Part shown: positions 50,459 through 58,318 of the stretch, piece after piece
Position numbering within the stretch: position 1 is the stretch's first letter
Layout: each line of letters begins with the position of its first letter
From: Cryobacterium sp. GrIS_2_6
Lineage (GTDB): Bacteria; Actinomycetota; Actinomycetes; Actinomycetales; Microbacteriaceae
Direction of reading: 5' to 3'
NCBI RefSeq assembly: GCF_035984545.1
Contig: NZ_JAXCHP010000001.1
Span: 2,046,001-2,110,000, forward strand
DNA: 64,000 bases
Notes under the pieces: generated by a model
Database searches by the model: none
Seen by the model: the letters and a program-made list of their open reading frames with translations, nothing else
Told to the model about the DNA's origin: nothing
Program-made: the position numbers and the translations under genes

Positions 50459-50683
50459 GTGGATATCCGCATTGGCATCTTCAACTCTCCCCGTGAGATC
50501 AGCTTCGAGACGTCGCAGGCCGCGACCGAGGTCGAGGAAGCGGTAGCCGCCGCCCTCTCCGGTTCGACCGGGTACCTCAAGCTCGCTGACAGCAAGGGCC
50601 GGGTGTTCATCGTTCCGACGATCGGCCTCGCCTACGTCGAGCTGGGCTCCGAGGAGTCCCGTCGCGTCGGTTTCGTCGCCTAA
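50459..50683 (+). CDS. DUF3107 protein
   Basis: A 74-residue protein: 'DIRIGIFNSPREISFETSQAA', 'VAAALSGSTGYLKLADSKGRVFIVPTIGLAYVELG' in pattern and C-terminal 'RRVGFV'. This is DUF3107, a small actinobacterial core family (M. tuberculosis Rv3208A is a member) with no known function. The GTG follows GAAAGG by nine bases; a -10-like TAATCT lies near 50424. It is divergent from adnA and only 7 bp from the next gene. Confidence 0.88.
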   Translation: MDIRIGIFNSPREISFETSQAATEVEEAVAAALSGSTGYLKLADSKGRVFIVPTIGLAYVELGSEESRRVGFVA

Positions 50684-50690
50684 CACCGGT

Positions 50691-50999
50691 ATGGAACTCC
50701 TCTTCGCCGCGCTCGGCGGGGCCGTCCTCGGCCTCGCGGCACGGTACGTGCTGCCAGGGCGCACGAACCACGGTGCTGTGCTGCTCCCCGCGATCGGCAC
50801 GATCGTCGCCATGGTCGTTTGGGTCGCACTGACGTGGTTCGGCTGGGCCTGGGACGGTGGCTGGATCTGGTGGGCCACCCTCATCATCGCCGGCGGGGCA
50901 TCCGTCGCGGCAGGGACGACCCTCTCGCGCTCACGCGTCGCGGGCGACGCACGGATGCTGCACGAACTGATGCGCACGGGCCGCCCGGGCCGCGCCTAG
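50691..50999 (+). CDS. Small integral membrane protein
   Basis: A 102-residue protein with three TM helices ('LLFAALGGAVLGLAARYVL', 'AVLLPAIGTIVAMVVWVAL', 'WWATLIIAGGASVAAGTTL') and a short basic cytoplasmic tail ('MRTGRPGRA'). Not recognised beyond conservation at this position in related genomes. It starts 7 bp after DUF3107 and is presumably in the same operon. Confidence 0.7.
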   Translation: MELLFAALGGAVLGLAARYVLPGRTNHGAVLLPAIGTIVAMVVWVALTWFGWAWDGGWIWWATLIIAGGASVAAGTTLSRSRVAGDARMLHELMRTGRPGRA

Positions 51000-51037
51000 G
51001 CTTCGCTCGCGCCGAGTGCGGGTTCACCGCCGTGGGC

Positions 51038-51784
51038 TCAGGCGGTGAGGCCCAGGCCGTCCATCCGCCGGGTGTGCGCTGCGATCAGTTCGGTGAAGAC
51101 CGGCTCGATGCGTTCCTCGGTGGGACCGGCTGCTAGTACGACGCCGGACGGGTCAGGGGTGCCCGCGAACGCGAGCGCGGAGCGGGCGATGAGCAGGGTG
51201 TCCCCGACCAGCCGACGGCCCCACAGGGCCAGGTGCGAGGCGAGCGGCGCATCCGCTGCGATCGCGGCCGCGAGCTGGGTAGCGAGGATCGCGGTCCCAG
51301 CATCCTCGCCGAGCAGGTGCGCGACCCGCGGGCCGACCTCACCGGGCAGCCCGTCGGAGAGCCGGATGAAGAAGTCGTCGAGCAGGCCCCCGGCGAGGTA
51401 GCAGCTCAGCAGCAGCTCGATCCAGTCGGCGCCGGTGATCTCGGCACGGAAGGCGTCGAGGGCCGGTACGAACGGCGCCATCACGTCGGCGGGTTCCGCT
51501 CCGCGACGGCGGATCTCGGCGACAAGCCCCTGGTGCTTGGAGAGCGCGCGCCCGGCGGCGGTGCTGAGCGCCTGCTTGGCGGCGAGGTCCGGCGCGATCG
51601 CGACGGCGCGGGCGAGGCTCTCGAAGACGCCGAGCTCGAAGTATGCGGACTGGCCCAGGAACGGGAACAGTTCGGGCGTGAGGTCCTTGATGTCCACTTT
51701 CGTGGTCGATGGACGTTCCCCCCGGGTGGTGAGCCGGGGGATTATCTCGACGCGCTTGGCGCGCCCATCAAACCAGGAGAACAC
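51038..51784 (-). CDS. Ferritin-like fold protein (MiaE-like)
   Basis: A 248-residue mostly helical protein: 'FPFLGQSAYFELGVFESLARAVA', 'KQALSTAAGRALSKHQGLV', 'WIELLLSCYLAGGLLDDFFIRLSDGLP'. In actinobacteria this family (M. tuberculosis Rv3210c region) is annotated as ferritin-like. Glu residues expected of a di-iron site ('FELG' and 'KHQ') are only partly present, so iron binding is uncertain. It lies divergently next to the DEAD-box helicase gene, as in mycobacteria. The GTG is six bases after a -10 (TAAGCT). Confidence 0.75.
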   Translation of the reverse strand: MFSWFDGRAKRVEIIPRLTTRGERPSTTKVDIKDLTPELFPFLGQSAYFELGVFESLARAVAIAPDLAAKQALSTAAGRALSKHQGLVAEIRRRGAEPADVMAPFVPALDAFRAEITGADWIELLLSCYLAGGLLDDFFIRLSDGLPGEVGPRVAHLLGEDAGTAILATQLAAAIAADAPLASHLALWGRRLVGDTLLIARSALAFAGTPDPSGVVLAAGPTEERIEPVFTELIAAHTRRMDGLGLTA

Positions 51785-51790
51785 CAGCCC

Positions 51791-51796
51791 AGCTTA
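51791..51796 (-). promoter_or_regulatory. -10 element of the ferritin-like gene (leaderless)
   Basis: TAAGCT on the minus strand, six bases from the GTG at 51784. Confidence 0.55.
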
Positions 51797-51970
51797 GGAC
51801 AGAGCTGCGGCATCCGCGCGGCCGGACGCCGCCTGCGCCCGCGTGGCTTCGGCTGCTTCCCAGACAGCGCCCGGTAAGGTGAGACAAGCCATCGGCGTGG
51901 ATCGGTGGCTGGTGCCCGAGGCAGAAGACGGGCGCATCTTTCGTTTCCAGCTAATGACAGGCAAACTTTC

Positions 51971-53500
51971 GTGACTTTCTCCGAACTCAATATCGACCAG
52001 GACCTGGTTGACGCTCTCGCCAGCAAAGGCATCCTCGAGCCGTTCCCGATCCAGCTCCAGACCATCCCGCTCGCGATGAGCGGGCAGGACATCATCGGCC
52101 AGGCCAAGACGGGCACCGGTAAGACCCTCGGCTTCGGCCTCCCCCTCATCCAGCGTCTCGGCCTCGACCCCGAGCCCGGCGTGCAGGCGCTCGTGGTCGT
52201 GCCTACGCGCGAACTGTGCGTGCAGGTCAGCGAGGACCTCGAGATGGCCTCGCAGAACCGCAACACCAAGATCGTGTCCATCTACGGCGGCAAGGCGTAC
52301 GAGGGCCAGATCGAGCAGCTCAAGGCCGGCGCCCAGATCGTCGTCGGCACCCCCGGCCGCCTGCTCGACCTCGCGAGCCAGCACCTGCTGAGCCTCGCCA
52401 ACGTGCGCGAGATGGTCCTCGACGAGGCGGACAAGATGCTCGACCTCGGCTTCCTGTCCGACATCGAGCGTCTCTTCGCCCAGACGCCGTCGACCAGGCA
52501 CACCATGCTCTTCTCCGCGACGATGCCCGGCCCGATCGTGGCCCTCGCCCGCCGGTTCATGAACCGGCCCATCCACATCCGCGCGCAGGAGCCCGACGAA
52601 GGCCTCATGCAGGCCAACATCCAGCACATCGTCTACCGTGCCCACAGCATGGACAAGGACGAGGTCATCGGCCGCATCCTGATGGCGGAAGGCCGCGGCA
52701 AGACCGTGATCTTCACCCGCACCAAGCGCGCGGCCGCCAAGCTCGTCGAGGAACTCGGCGACCGCGGCTTCAACGCGACTGCCGTGCACGGCGACCTCAA
52801 CCAGGACCAGCGCGAACGCGCCATGGCCTCGTTCAAGGCAGGCAAGAAGGACATCCTGATCGCAACGGATGTCGCCGCTCGCGGAATCGACGTCGACGAC
52901 GTCACCCACGTGATCAACCACACCATCCCCGAGGACGAGAAGGCGTACCTGCACCGCGTCGGGCGCACCGGGCGCGCAGGCAAGACCGGCATCGCGGTCA
53001 CGTTCGTCGACTGGGACGACATGCACAAGTGGACGCTGATCAACACCGCACTCGACTTCGGCGTTCCGGTTCCCGTCGAAACGTACTCCTCGTCACCGCA
53101 CCTGTACTCCGACCTCAACATCCCGGTCGGCTCGAAGGGGCGCCTGCGCATCTCCCCCGTGCGCGAGCACGCCGCGGGAACCGGCCACTCGGACTCCGGC
53201 CGTTCGGACGGACGCTCCGGCGGTGCCGGGCGCACCGGCGGCGCCGGCCGCTCCGGCGGATCGGGCCGCGGCGGCGACGGGGCACGCTCGGATTCGGGTC
53301 GCACCGCAGACGCCGGCCGTTCCGGTGCAGCACGCACCCGCACCCGCGTCAGCCAGTCCACCAACCCCGACGCCCCTGCCGTGACCCCGGCAGCGGGCAC
53401 CCACGACGGCGGCGGAGCCCAGCACCACGACGGCAACAGCGCGCCGCGCCGACGCAGCCGTTCGCGCCGCTCGGCTCCCGCGGCCGGCGGCGTCAACTAG
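51971..53500 (+). CDS. DEAD-box RNA helicase (RhlE type)
   Basis: A 509-residue DEAD-box helicase: Q motif 'GILEPFPIQLQTIPLAMSGQD', motif I 'GQAKTGTGKT', Ia 'VVPTRELCVQ', II 'MVLDEADKML', III 'LFSATMP', and in the second domain 'KDILIATDVAARGIDVDDVTHVIN' pattern with 'HRVGRTGRAGKTG' (VI). The C-terminal ~120 residues are Gly/Ser/Arg-rich then basic ('RRRSRSRRSAP'), an RNA-binding tail. The first residues VTFSELNI are the family start, so GTG 51971 is chosen. A six-codon ORF ends in overlap with this GTG. It probably acts in ribosome assembly or mRNA turnover. Confidence 0.92.
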   Translation: MTFSELNIDQDLVDALASKGILEPFPIQLQTIPLAMSGQDIIGQAKTGTGKTLGFGLPLIQRLGLDPEPGVQALVVVPTRELCVQVSEDLEMASQNRNTKIVSIYGGKAYEGQIEQLKAGAQIVVGTPGRLLDLASQHLLSLANVREMVLDEADKMLDLGFLSDIERLFAQTPSTRHTMLFSATMPGPIVALARRFMNRPIHIRAQEPDEGLMQANIQHIVYRAHSMDKDEVIGRILMAEGRGKTVIFTRTKRAAAKLVEELGDRGFNATAVHGDLNQDQRERAMASFKAGKKDILIATDVAARGIDVDDVTHVINHTIPEDEKAYLHRVGRTGRAGKTGIAVTFVDWDDMHKWTLINTALDFGVPVPVETYSSSPHLYSDLNIPVGSKGRLRISPVREHAAGTGHSDSGRSDGRSGGAGRTGGAGRSGGSGRGGDGARSDSGRTADAGRSGAARTRTRVSQSTNPDAPAVTPAAGTHDGGGAQHHDGNSAPRRRSRSRRSAPAAGGVN

Positions 53501-53607
53501 CCGCTCCGGCCTCCAGCCGCCTCTATCGCCGCAGAAGGGCGCGACCGCTTCGGTGGGCGCGCCCTTCTGCGTGACGCGACCGGCAGCATCCGCGGCGCGC
53601 AGATCGC

Positions 53608-53664
53608 TGAGGTGTCGCAGATCGAGGTTCCCGCGGCGCGCGAACCTCGATCTGCGACACCTCA
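53608..53664. terminator. 23-bp perfect hairpin between DEAD helicase and PHP genes
   Basis: Perfect 23-bp arms (53608-53630 and 53642-53664) with an 11-nt GC-rich loop. It sits between convergent genes, 8 bp from the PHP stop; presumably a bidirectional terminator. No T tract. Confidence 0.75.
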
Positions 53665-53671
53665 CGGGGCT

Positions 53672-54541
53672 CTAGGTGAAGACGGGCTCCGAGCCGGTCG
53701 CCCGCTGCAGGATGCGGTCGAGCACCTCGGGTGTCGTGGTGTTCTCCCCGAGACGGTTCGGTTTGCCCTCGCCGTGGTAGTCGCTCGACCCTGTGACGAC
53801 GAGCCCGTACTTGGTCGCGAGCGAATAGAGCCGCGCCTTCGCGGCCGTCTTGTTCTCGCGGTGCTCGAGTTCGAGCCCGAACAGCCCGGCCTCGACGAGG
53901 CGGGCGAGCCGGTCCTCCGGGATGACGTCGCCAGCTCCGCGGGTCGCGGGGTGTGCGATGACCGGCACTCCCCCGGCGGCAACGACGAGACCGACGGCGC
54001 GCAGCAGGTCAGGGGCGTAATGCGGCTGGTAGTAGCCGGATTCCCAGTGCAGGATGCCCGCGAAGGCCTCACTCCGCGTGAGGGCGAAGCCCCGGGCGAC
54101 CAGGGCGTCGGCGATGTGCGGGCGGCCGACCGTAGCATCCGGTGTGGTCTGCGCGAGAACGTCGTCCCAGGTGAGGGCGTAGTCGACACCGATCCTCTCG
54201 ACCATCTCTTCGGCGCGGACGAGGCGGGCCTGCCGCACCCGCGCTGTCTCCGCGACGATTCCGGCATCCGAAGGGTCGAAAAGATATGCCAGCAGGTGCA
54301 CGCTCGCAGACGACACCCGGGTACTGAATTCCATCCCGGGAATGAGCGTGATGCCGGCGGTGCGGGCCGCTGCGGCGGCCTCGTGCCAGCCCGCAGTGGA
54401 GTCGTGGTCGGTCAGCGCGACGGTGCCGAGACCGGCCGCAGACGCGGCCCGGACCAGCTGGGAGGGAGTTTCCGTGCCATCCGAAACGCTGGAATGCGCG
54501 TGCAGGTCGATGGGACCCCTGAATTGCCGTTCGCCTGCCAT
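53672..54541 (-). CDS. PHP-domain phosphoesterase
   Basis: A 289-residue PHP protein with metal-ligand motifs 'IDLHAHSSVSDGT', 'ALTDHDSTAGW', 'PGMEFSTR', 'VIAHPATRG' and 'TGSSDYHG'. The pattern matches the YciV/RnaAM subgroup (3',5'-nucleoside bisphosphate phosphatase or 5'-3' oligonucleotide exonuclease), not polymerase-linked PHP domains. The ATG lies six bases after TAGCAT. It is monocistronic. Confidence 0.85.
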   Translation of the reverse strand: MAGERQFRGPIDLHAHSSVSDGTETPSQLVRAASAAGLGTVALTDHDSTAGWHEAAAAARTAGITLIPGMEFSTRVSSASVHLLAYLFDPSDAGIVAETARVRQARLVRAEEMVERIGVDYALTWDDVLAQTTPDATVGRPHIADALVARGFALTRSEAFAGILHWESGYYQPHYAPDLLRAVGLVVAAGGVPVIAHPATRGAGDVIPEDRLARLVEAGLFGLELEHRENKTAAKARLYSLATKYGLVVTGSSDYHGEGKPNRLGENTTTPEVLDRILQRATGSEPVFT

Positions 54542-54547
54542 GACCCC

Positions 54548-54553
54548 ATGCTA
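54548..54553 (-). promoter_or_regulatory. -10 element of the PHP gene (leaderless)
   Basis: TAGCAT on the minus strand, six bases from the ATG at 54541. Confidence 0.55.
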
Positions 54554-54623
54554 GTTGCGCCGGGACCGGCCGCCGCCCGACCCTCGTCCCGGCGGCTCTC
54601 GCCGAAGATCCAGCGGGCAATGG

Positions 54624-54629
54624 GACAAT
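54624..54629 (+). promoter_or_regulatory. -10 element of the aminopeptidase P gene (leaderless)
   Basis: GACAAT, six bases before the ATG at 54636; it keeps the A2/A5/T6 positions of the -10 consensus. Confidence 0.4.
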
Positions 54630-54635
54630 GGGACC

Positions 54636-56183
54636 ATGGCCAATTCCACCGAAACCGTGCCCACCGTCACCGCCAAGCCCCGCCCGAACGAGAACCGTTC
54701 CACGACGCCGGGGTCGGACGGTTTCAAGTCCTACATCTCGAGCGGCTGGGCCGAGCGCGTCGACACGCTCCCGCCGGCCCGCGAGCAGGCGCCGTTCGCA
54801 GCGGCACGGCGTGCCCGCGTGTCCGCGATGTACCCGGGGCAGCGCCTCATCGTGCCGGCCGGCCGTCTCAAGCAGCGCTCGAACGACACCGACTACGCCT
54901 TCCGTGCCCACTCCTCCTTCTCGCACCTCACCGGCTGGGGCAGCGACTCCGAGCCCGGCGCCGTGCTCGTACTCGAGCCGACGACGACCGGGCACGACGC
55001 GACGCTGTACTTCCGTGAGCGCGCCGGACGCGACTCCGACGAGTTCTACGCCAACGCGGACATCGGCGAGTTCTGGATCGGGCCGCGCCCCTCCATCGCC
55101 CAGGTGGCGAGCGACCTCGCCATCACTGTGCGCGGCATCGCCGACCTCGACTCTGTGCTCACGGTCGTCGACTCCGAGACGCTCGTCATCCGCGAGGCCG
55201 ACCCGGCCTTCACCGTCGCCGTCGACGAGGGCCGCCTCCGCTTCGCCGCGGATAAGGTGCTCGGCGACAACGCCACGAACACCCCGTTCAGCCTCGAGGT
55301 CAACGGCGAGCACGAGACGGACGACCGTTTCGCCCGAGACCTGTCCGAGCTGCGCCTCGTGAAGGACTCATACGAGATCGCCCAGATGCGCCTCGCGATC
55401 GCGGCCACCGGGCGGGGCTTCGAGGACGTCATTCGCGACCTGCCCCGGTCGAGTGCCCACGAACGCGGCGAACGCCTCGTCGAGGGCGTCTTCAACACCC
55501 GCGCCCGCTCCGACGGGAACGCGGTCGGGTACGACACGATCGCGGCCTCCGGTCCGCACGCGTGCATCCTGCACTGGACCCGCAACGACGGCCCGCTCAA
55601 CCCGGGCGACCTGATCCTGCTCGACGCGGGTATCGAGGTCGACAGCTATTACACCGCTGACGTCACCCGCACCCTTCCCGTCGACGGCACCTTCTCCCCT
55701 GTGCAGCGTCGCGTGTACGAGGCCGTGCGCGAGGCAGCGGATGCCGCGTTCGCCGTGGCCAAGCCCGGCGCGATCTTCCGTGAGGTGCACGCCGCAGCCA
55801 TGGCGGTCATCGCCCGCCGGACCGCGGAGTGGGGCATGCTCCCTGTCACCGCCGAGGAGGCACTCAAGCCGGAGAACGGGCAGCACCGCCGGTACATGGT
55901 GCACGGCACGAGCCATCACCTCGGCATCGACGTGCACGACTGCGCCCAGGCCAGACGCGACATGTACCTGGACGGCGTGATCGAGGCCGGGATGATCTTC
56001 ACGATCGAACCGGGCCTGTACTTCCAGCCGGACGACCTCACCGTGCCGTTCGAGTTCCGCGGCATCGGTGTCCGCATCGAGGACGACGTGCTGATCACGG
56101 CGACCGGCGCCGAAAACTTGTCCGTCGGCATCCCTCGCACCGCCGACGACGTCGAGGCCTGGATCGCCTCTCTCACCGCCTGA
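54636..56183 (+). CDS. Aminopeptidase P family (M24B) Xaa-Pro aminopeptidase
   Basis: A 515-residue M24 peptidase that should remove N-terminal residues preceding proline. N-terminal creatinase-like domain ('SYISSGWAERVDTLP', 'RQRSNDTDYAFRAHSSFSHLTGW' pattern), then the pita-bread catalytic domain with metal ligands in 'LLDAGIEVDSYYTADVTRT' (two Asp), 'MVHGTSHHLGIDVHD' (His), 'FTIEPGLYF' (Glu) and 'GIGVRIEDDVL' (Glu). Cytoplasmic. The ATG at 54636 is preferred over upstream AUG-like triplets because of spacing to the -10 element. Confidence 0.92.
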   Translation: MANSTETVPTVTAKPRPNENRSTTPGSDGFKSYISSGWAERVDTLPPAREQAPFAAARRARVSAMYPGQRLIVPAGRLKQRSNDTDYAFRAHSSFSHLTGWGSDSEPGAVLVLEPTTTGHDATLYFRERAGRDSDEFYANADIGEFWIGPRPSIAQVASDLAITVRGIADLDSVLTVVDSETLVIREADPAFTVAVDEGRLRFAADKVLGDNATNTPFSLEVNGEHETDDRFARDLSELRLVKDSYEIAQMRLAIAATGRGFEDVIRDLPRSSAHERGERLVEGVFNTRARSDGNAVGYDTIAASGPHACILHWTRNDGPLNPGDLILLDAGIEVDSYYTADVTRTLPVDGTFSPVQRRVYEAVREAADAAFAVAKPGAIFREVHAAAMAVIARRTAEWGMLPVTAEEALKPENGQHRRYMVHGTSHHLGIDVHDCAQARRDMYLDGVIEAGMIFTIEPGLYFQPDDLTVPFEFRGIGVRIEDDVLITATGAENLSVGIPRTADDVEAWIASLTA

Positions 56184-56197
56184 CCCGCCTCACCCGC

Positions 56198-56258
56198 CGC
56201 GAAAGCGGGTGAATCGTCGTTCTCACACGGTCAAACCGACGATTCACCCGCTTTCGCG
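56198..56258. terminator. 22-bp perfect hairpin after aminopeptidase P
   Basis: Perfect 22-bp arms (56198-56219, 56237-56258) with a 17-nt loop, between convergent genes. Same design as the hairpins at 28606 and 53608 but unrelated in sequence. Confidence 0.75.
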
Positions 56259-56284
56259 AGCCTGCGTGGACTGTGGCGCTGCGG

Positions 56285-56932
56285 CTAGTCGGCGGATGCG
56301 GTGGGCGAGGCCTCCGGGGCGGGGGCGACTGCCGGAGGGGCGAACTGGCCGTACGGCGGGGCGGGCTGCTCCGGACGGGCCGCCGGGGCCGAGGGCTCCG
56401 GCTGGGCAGGCTCCGGATCGACAAACCTGTCCGCGACGGGTTCCACTGTGCCGTGCAGGAGGTTGCGCGCCTTGTTCACGAGCACGGCCTCGACGATGAT
56501 CTGGTAGTTGCTCGCCATCACCTGCATCGTCGAGGTGAAGTCCCGGCGCCTGCGGTTGAGCGCGTAGCTCACAACACCGAACAGCATCCCGAAGCCGGCG
56601 CCCATCAGCACCGCAGCGAGGACGAAGGGCAGTCCCGCCCCTGTCGGTGAGAAGATGAAGAACAACAGGCCGAAGAAGATTCCGAGCCAGGCGCCGGAGG
56701 CCGCACCGGCGAGGGCGACGCGCCCCCAGGTCAGTTTCCCGGTGACCCGCTCGACGGTCTTGAGGTCGTTGCCGACGATCGAGAGCTGTTTCACCGGGAA
56801 ATCGGCCTTCGCCAGGGTGTCGACCGCGGCCTGCGCCTCGGCGTACGTCTCATAGGTCGCGAGCACCTCGCCCTTGGGTAAAACCGGGAACAGGGCCGGA
56901 CCGCGATTGCCAAAAGGGTTCTGATTGCTCAT
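56285..56932 (-). CDS. General stress protein 17M-like membrane protein
   Basis: A 215-residue protein: an N-terminal ~80-residue 'GSP17M' alpha/beta domain ('VLATYETYAEAQAAVDTLAKADFPVKQLSIVGNDL' in pattern), two TM helices with Gly zipper-like spacing ('ALAGAASGAWLGIFFGLLFFIF', 'FVLAAVLMGAGFGMLFGVV'), and a Pro/Ala/Glu-rich C-terminal tail. The family is stress-associated by name only; its biochemical role is unknown. The ATG at 56932 (MSNQNPF) is 12 bp from the end of a possible promoter shared with the divergent mgtE-like gene. Confidence 0.8.
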   Translation of the reverse strand: MSNQNPFGNRGPALFPVLPKGEVLATYETYAEAQAAVDTLAKADFPVKQLSIVGNDLKTVERVTGKLTWGRVALAGAASGAWLGIFFGLLFFIFSPTGAGLPFVLAAVLMGAGFGMLFGVVSYALNRRRRDFTSTMQVMASNYQIIVEAVLVNKARNLLHGTVEPVADRFVDPEPAQPEPSAPAARPEQPAPPYGQFAPPAVAPAPEASPTASAD

Positions 56933-56974
56933 ACCGCCATTCTTCCACAGCACGCCGAAGGGCCGCAGGTGGCC

Positions 56975-56980
56975 TACATT
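56975..56980 (+). promoter_or_regulatory. -10 element of the MgtE-N/CBS operon (leaderless)
   Basis: TACATT, six bases before the GTG at 56987. Confidence 0.55.
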
Positions 56981-56986
56981 TGTAAC

Positions 56987-58318
56987 GTGACTGCCACCAG
57001 AGTCTTCGTCGCCCGATTGGCCGGGTGTTCAGTCTTCGACCCCGCGGGCGATCGCGTCGGCAAGGTCCGTGACGTGCTCGTGGTCTACCGAAAAGACGAT
57101 CCGCCCCTCGCGGTCGGACTCATTGTGGAAATCCCGGGCAAGCGCCGCGTCTTCGTGTCGATGAGCCGGGTCACGAGCATCGGCTCCGGCCAGATCATCA
57201 CGACCGGCCTGATCAACGTGCGCCGCTTCGAACAGCGCGGCGGCGAGGTCCGCGTCATTGCGGAGCTCCTGGGACGCGAGGTCATCTTCAACGACGGCTC
57301 CGGCGAGGCGACCGTCGAGGACGTGTCGATCGAGGAGACCAAGCAGGGAGCCTGGGAAATCGCCCAGCTCTTCGTCCGCCGTCCCAAGGCGAGCGTGTCC
57401 CTCTTCGCGAAGGGCGCGACGACATTCGCCACCTGGAGCGACGTCCGCGAGAAGACCACCGTCGGCCAGGCCCAGTCCGCCGAGCAGCTCATCGCGACCT
57501 ATTCCGACCTCAAGCCCGCCGACCTCGCCAACACCATGCTCGACCTTCCCCCAGAGCGGATGCACGAGGTCGCGAGCGAGCTTCCCGACGGCCGCCTCGC
57601 CGACGTCCTCGAGGAGATGCCAGAGACCGAACAGGTCGCCATCCTCACCCGGCTCGGCGATGCCCGCGCCGCCGACGTGCTCGACCACATGCAGCCGGAC
57701 GACGCGGCCGACCTCATCGCCCAACTGCCGGAGGAACACGGCGAGCAGCTGCTCGACCTGATGGAGCCGGAGGAAGCCGACGACGTCCGCTTCCTGCTCA
57801 CCTACGCGCCGGACACGGCCGGCGGACTGATGACGACGGAGCCCATCATCGTCTCCGCCGACGCGACCGTCGCAGAGGGCCTCGCCCTCATCCGCCGCCA
57901 CGACCTCGCCCCCGCGCTCGGAGCAGCGATCTGCGTCACCCTCCCGCCCTACGAGCCGCCGACCGGCCGTTTCCTCGGCATGGTGCATTTCCAGCGGATG
58001 CTGCGCTACCCGCCGCACGAGCGCCTCGGCACGCTCCTCGACCAGGGTCTCGACCCCGTCACCGCAGACACCTCAGCCGCGGAGGTCACCCGGATCCTCG
58101 CGAGCTACGACCTCGTCTCCGTTCCCGTTGTCGACGACAACCACCGACTCGTCGGGGTGGTGACAATTGACGATGTCCTCGACTACCTGTTGCCCGACGA
58201 CTGGCGAAGTCACGACGGCAATGACGATGTACGCCGCCGGGCAGCCGCCCGCAGCGAGCTGAAGACGGGAAGCATCCCGCTGCCACACGGACGGAGGACC
58301 GGCAATGGCCCGAAGTGA
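56987..58318 (+). CDS. MgtE N-terminal/CBS domain protein without membrane domain
   Basis: A 443-residue cytoplasmic protein. Residues ~1-150 are two PRC-barrel-like repeats ('FDPAGDRVGKVRDVLVV', 'GREVIFNDGSGEATVEDV'). Residues ~160-290 are the MgtE superhelical N domain ('LANTMLDLPPERMHEVASELPDGRLADVLEEMPE' pattern). Residues ~300-420 are a CBS pair ('TTEPIIVSADATVAEGLALIRRHDL', 'VPVVDDNHRLVGVVTIDDVLDYLLP'). The Mg2+ channel TM domain of true MgtE is absent, so it is probably a Mg2+/nucleotide sensor. M. tuberculosis Rv1232c has the same design. It overlaps the DUF1003 gene by 14 bp. Confidence 0.88.
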   Translation: MTATRVFVARLAGCSVFDPAGDRVGKVRDVLVVYRKDDPPLAVGLIVEIPGKRRVFVSMSRVTSIGSGQIITTGLINVRRFEQRGGEVRVIAELLGREVIFNDGSGEATVEDVSIEETKQGAWEIAQLFVRRPKASVSLFAKGATTFATWSDVREKTTVGQAQSAEQLIATYSDLKPADLANTMLDLPPERMHEVASELPDGRLADVLEEMPETEQVAILTRLGDARAADVLDHMQPDDAADLIAQLPEEHGEQLLDLMEPEEADDVRFLLTYAPDTAGGLMTTEPIIVSADATVAEGLALIRRHDLAPALGAAICVTLPPYEPPTGRFLGMVHFQRMLRYPPHERLGTLLDQGLDPVTADTSAAEVTRILASYDLVSVPVVDDNHRLVGVVTIDDVLDYLLPDDWRSHDGNDDVRRRAAARSELKTGSIPLPHGRRTGNGPK

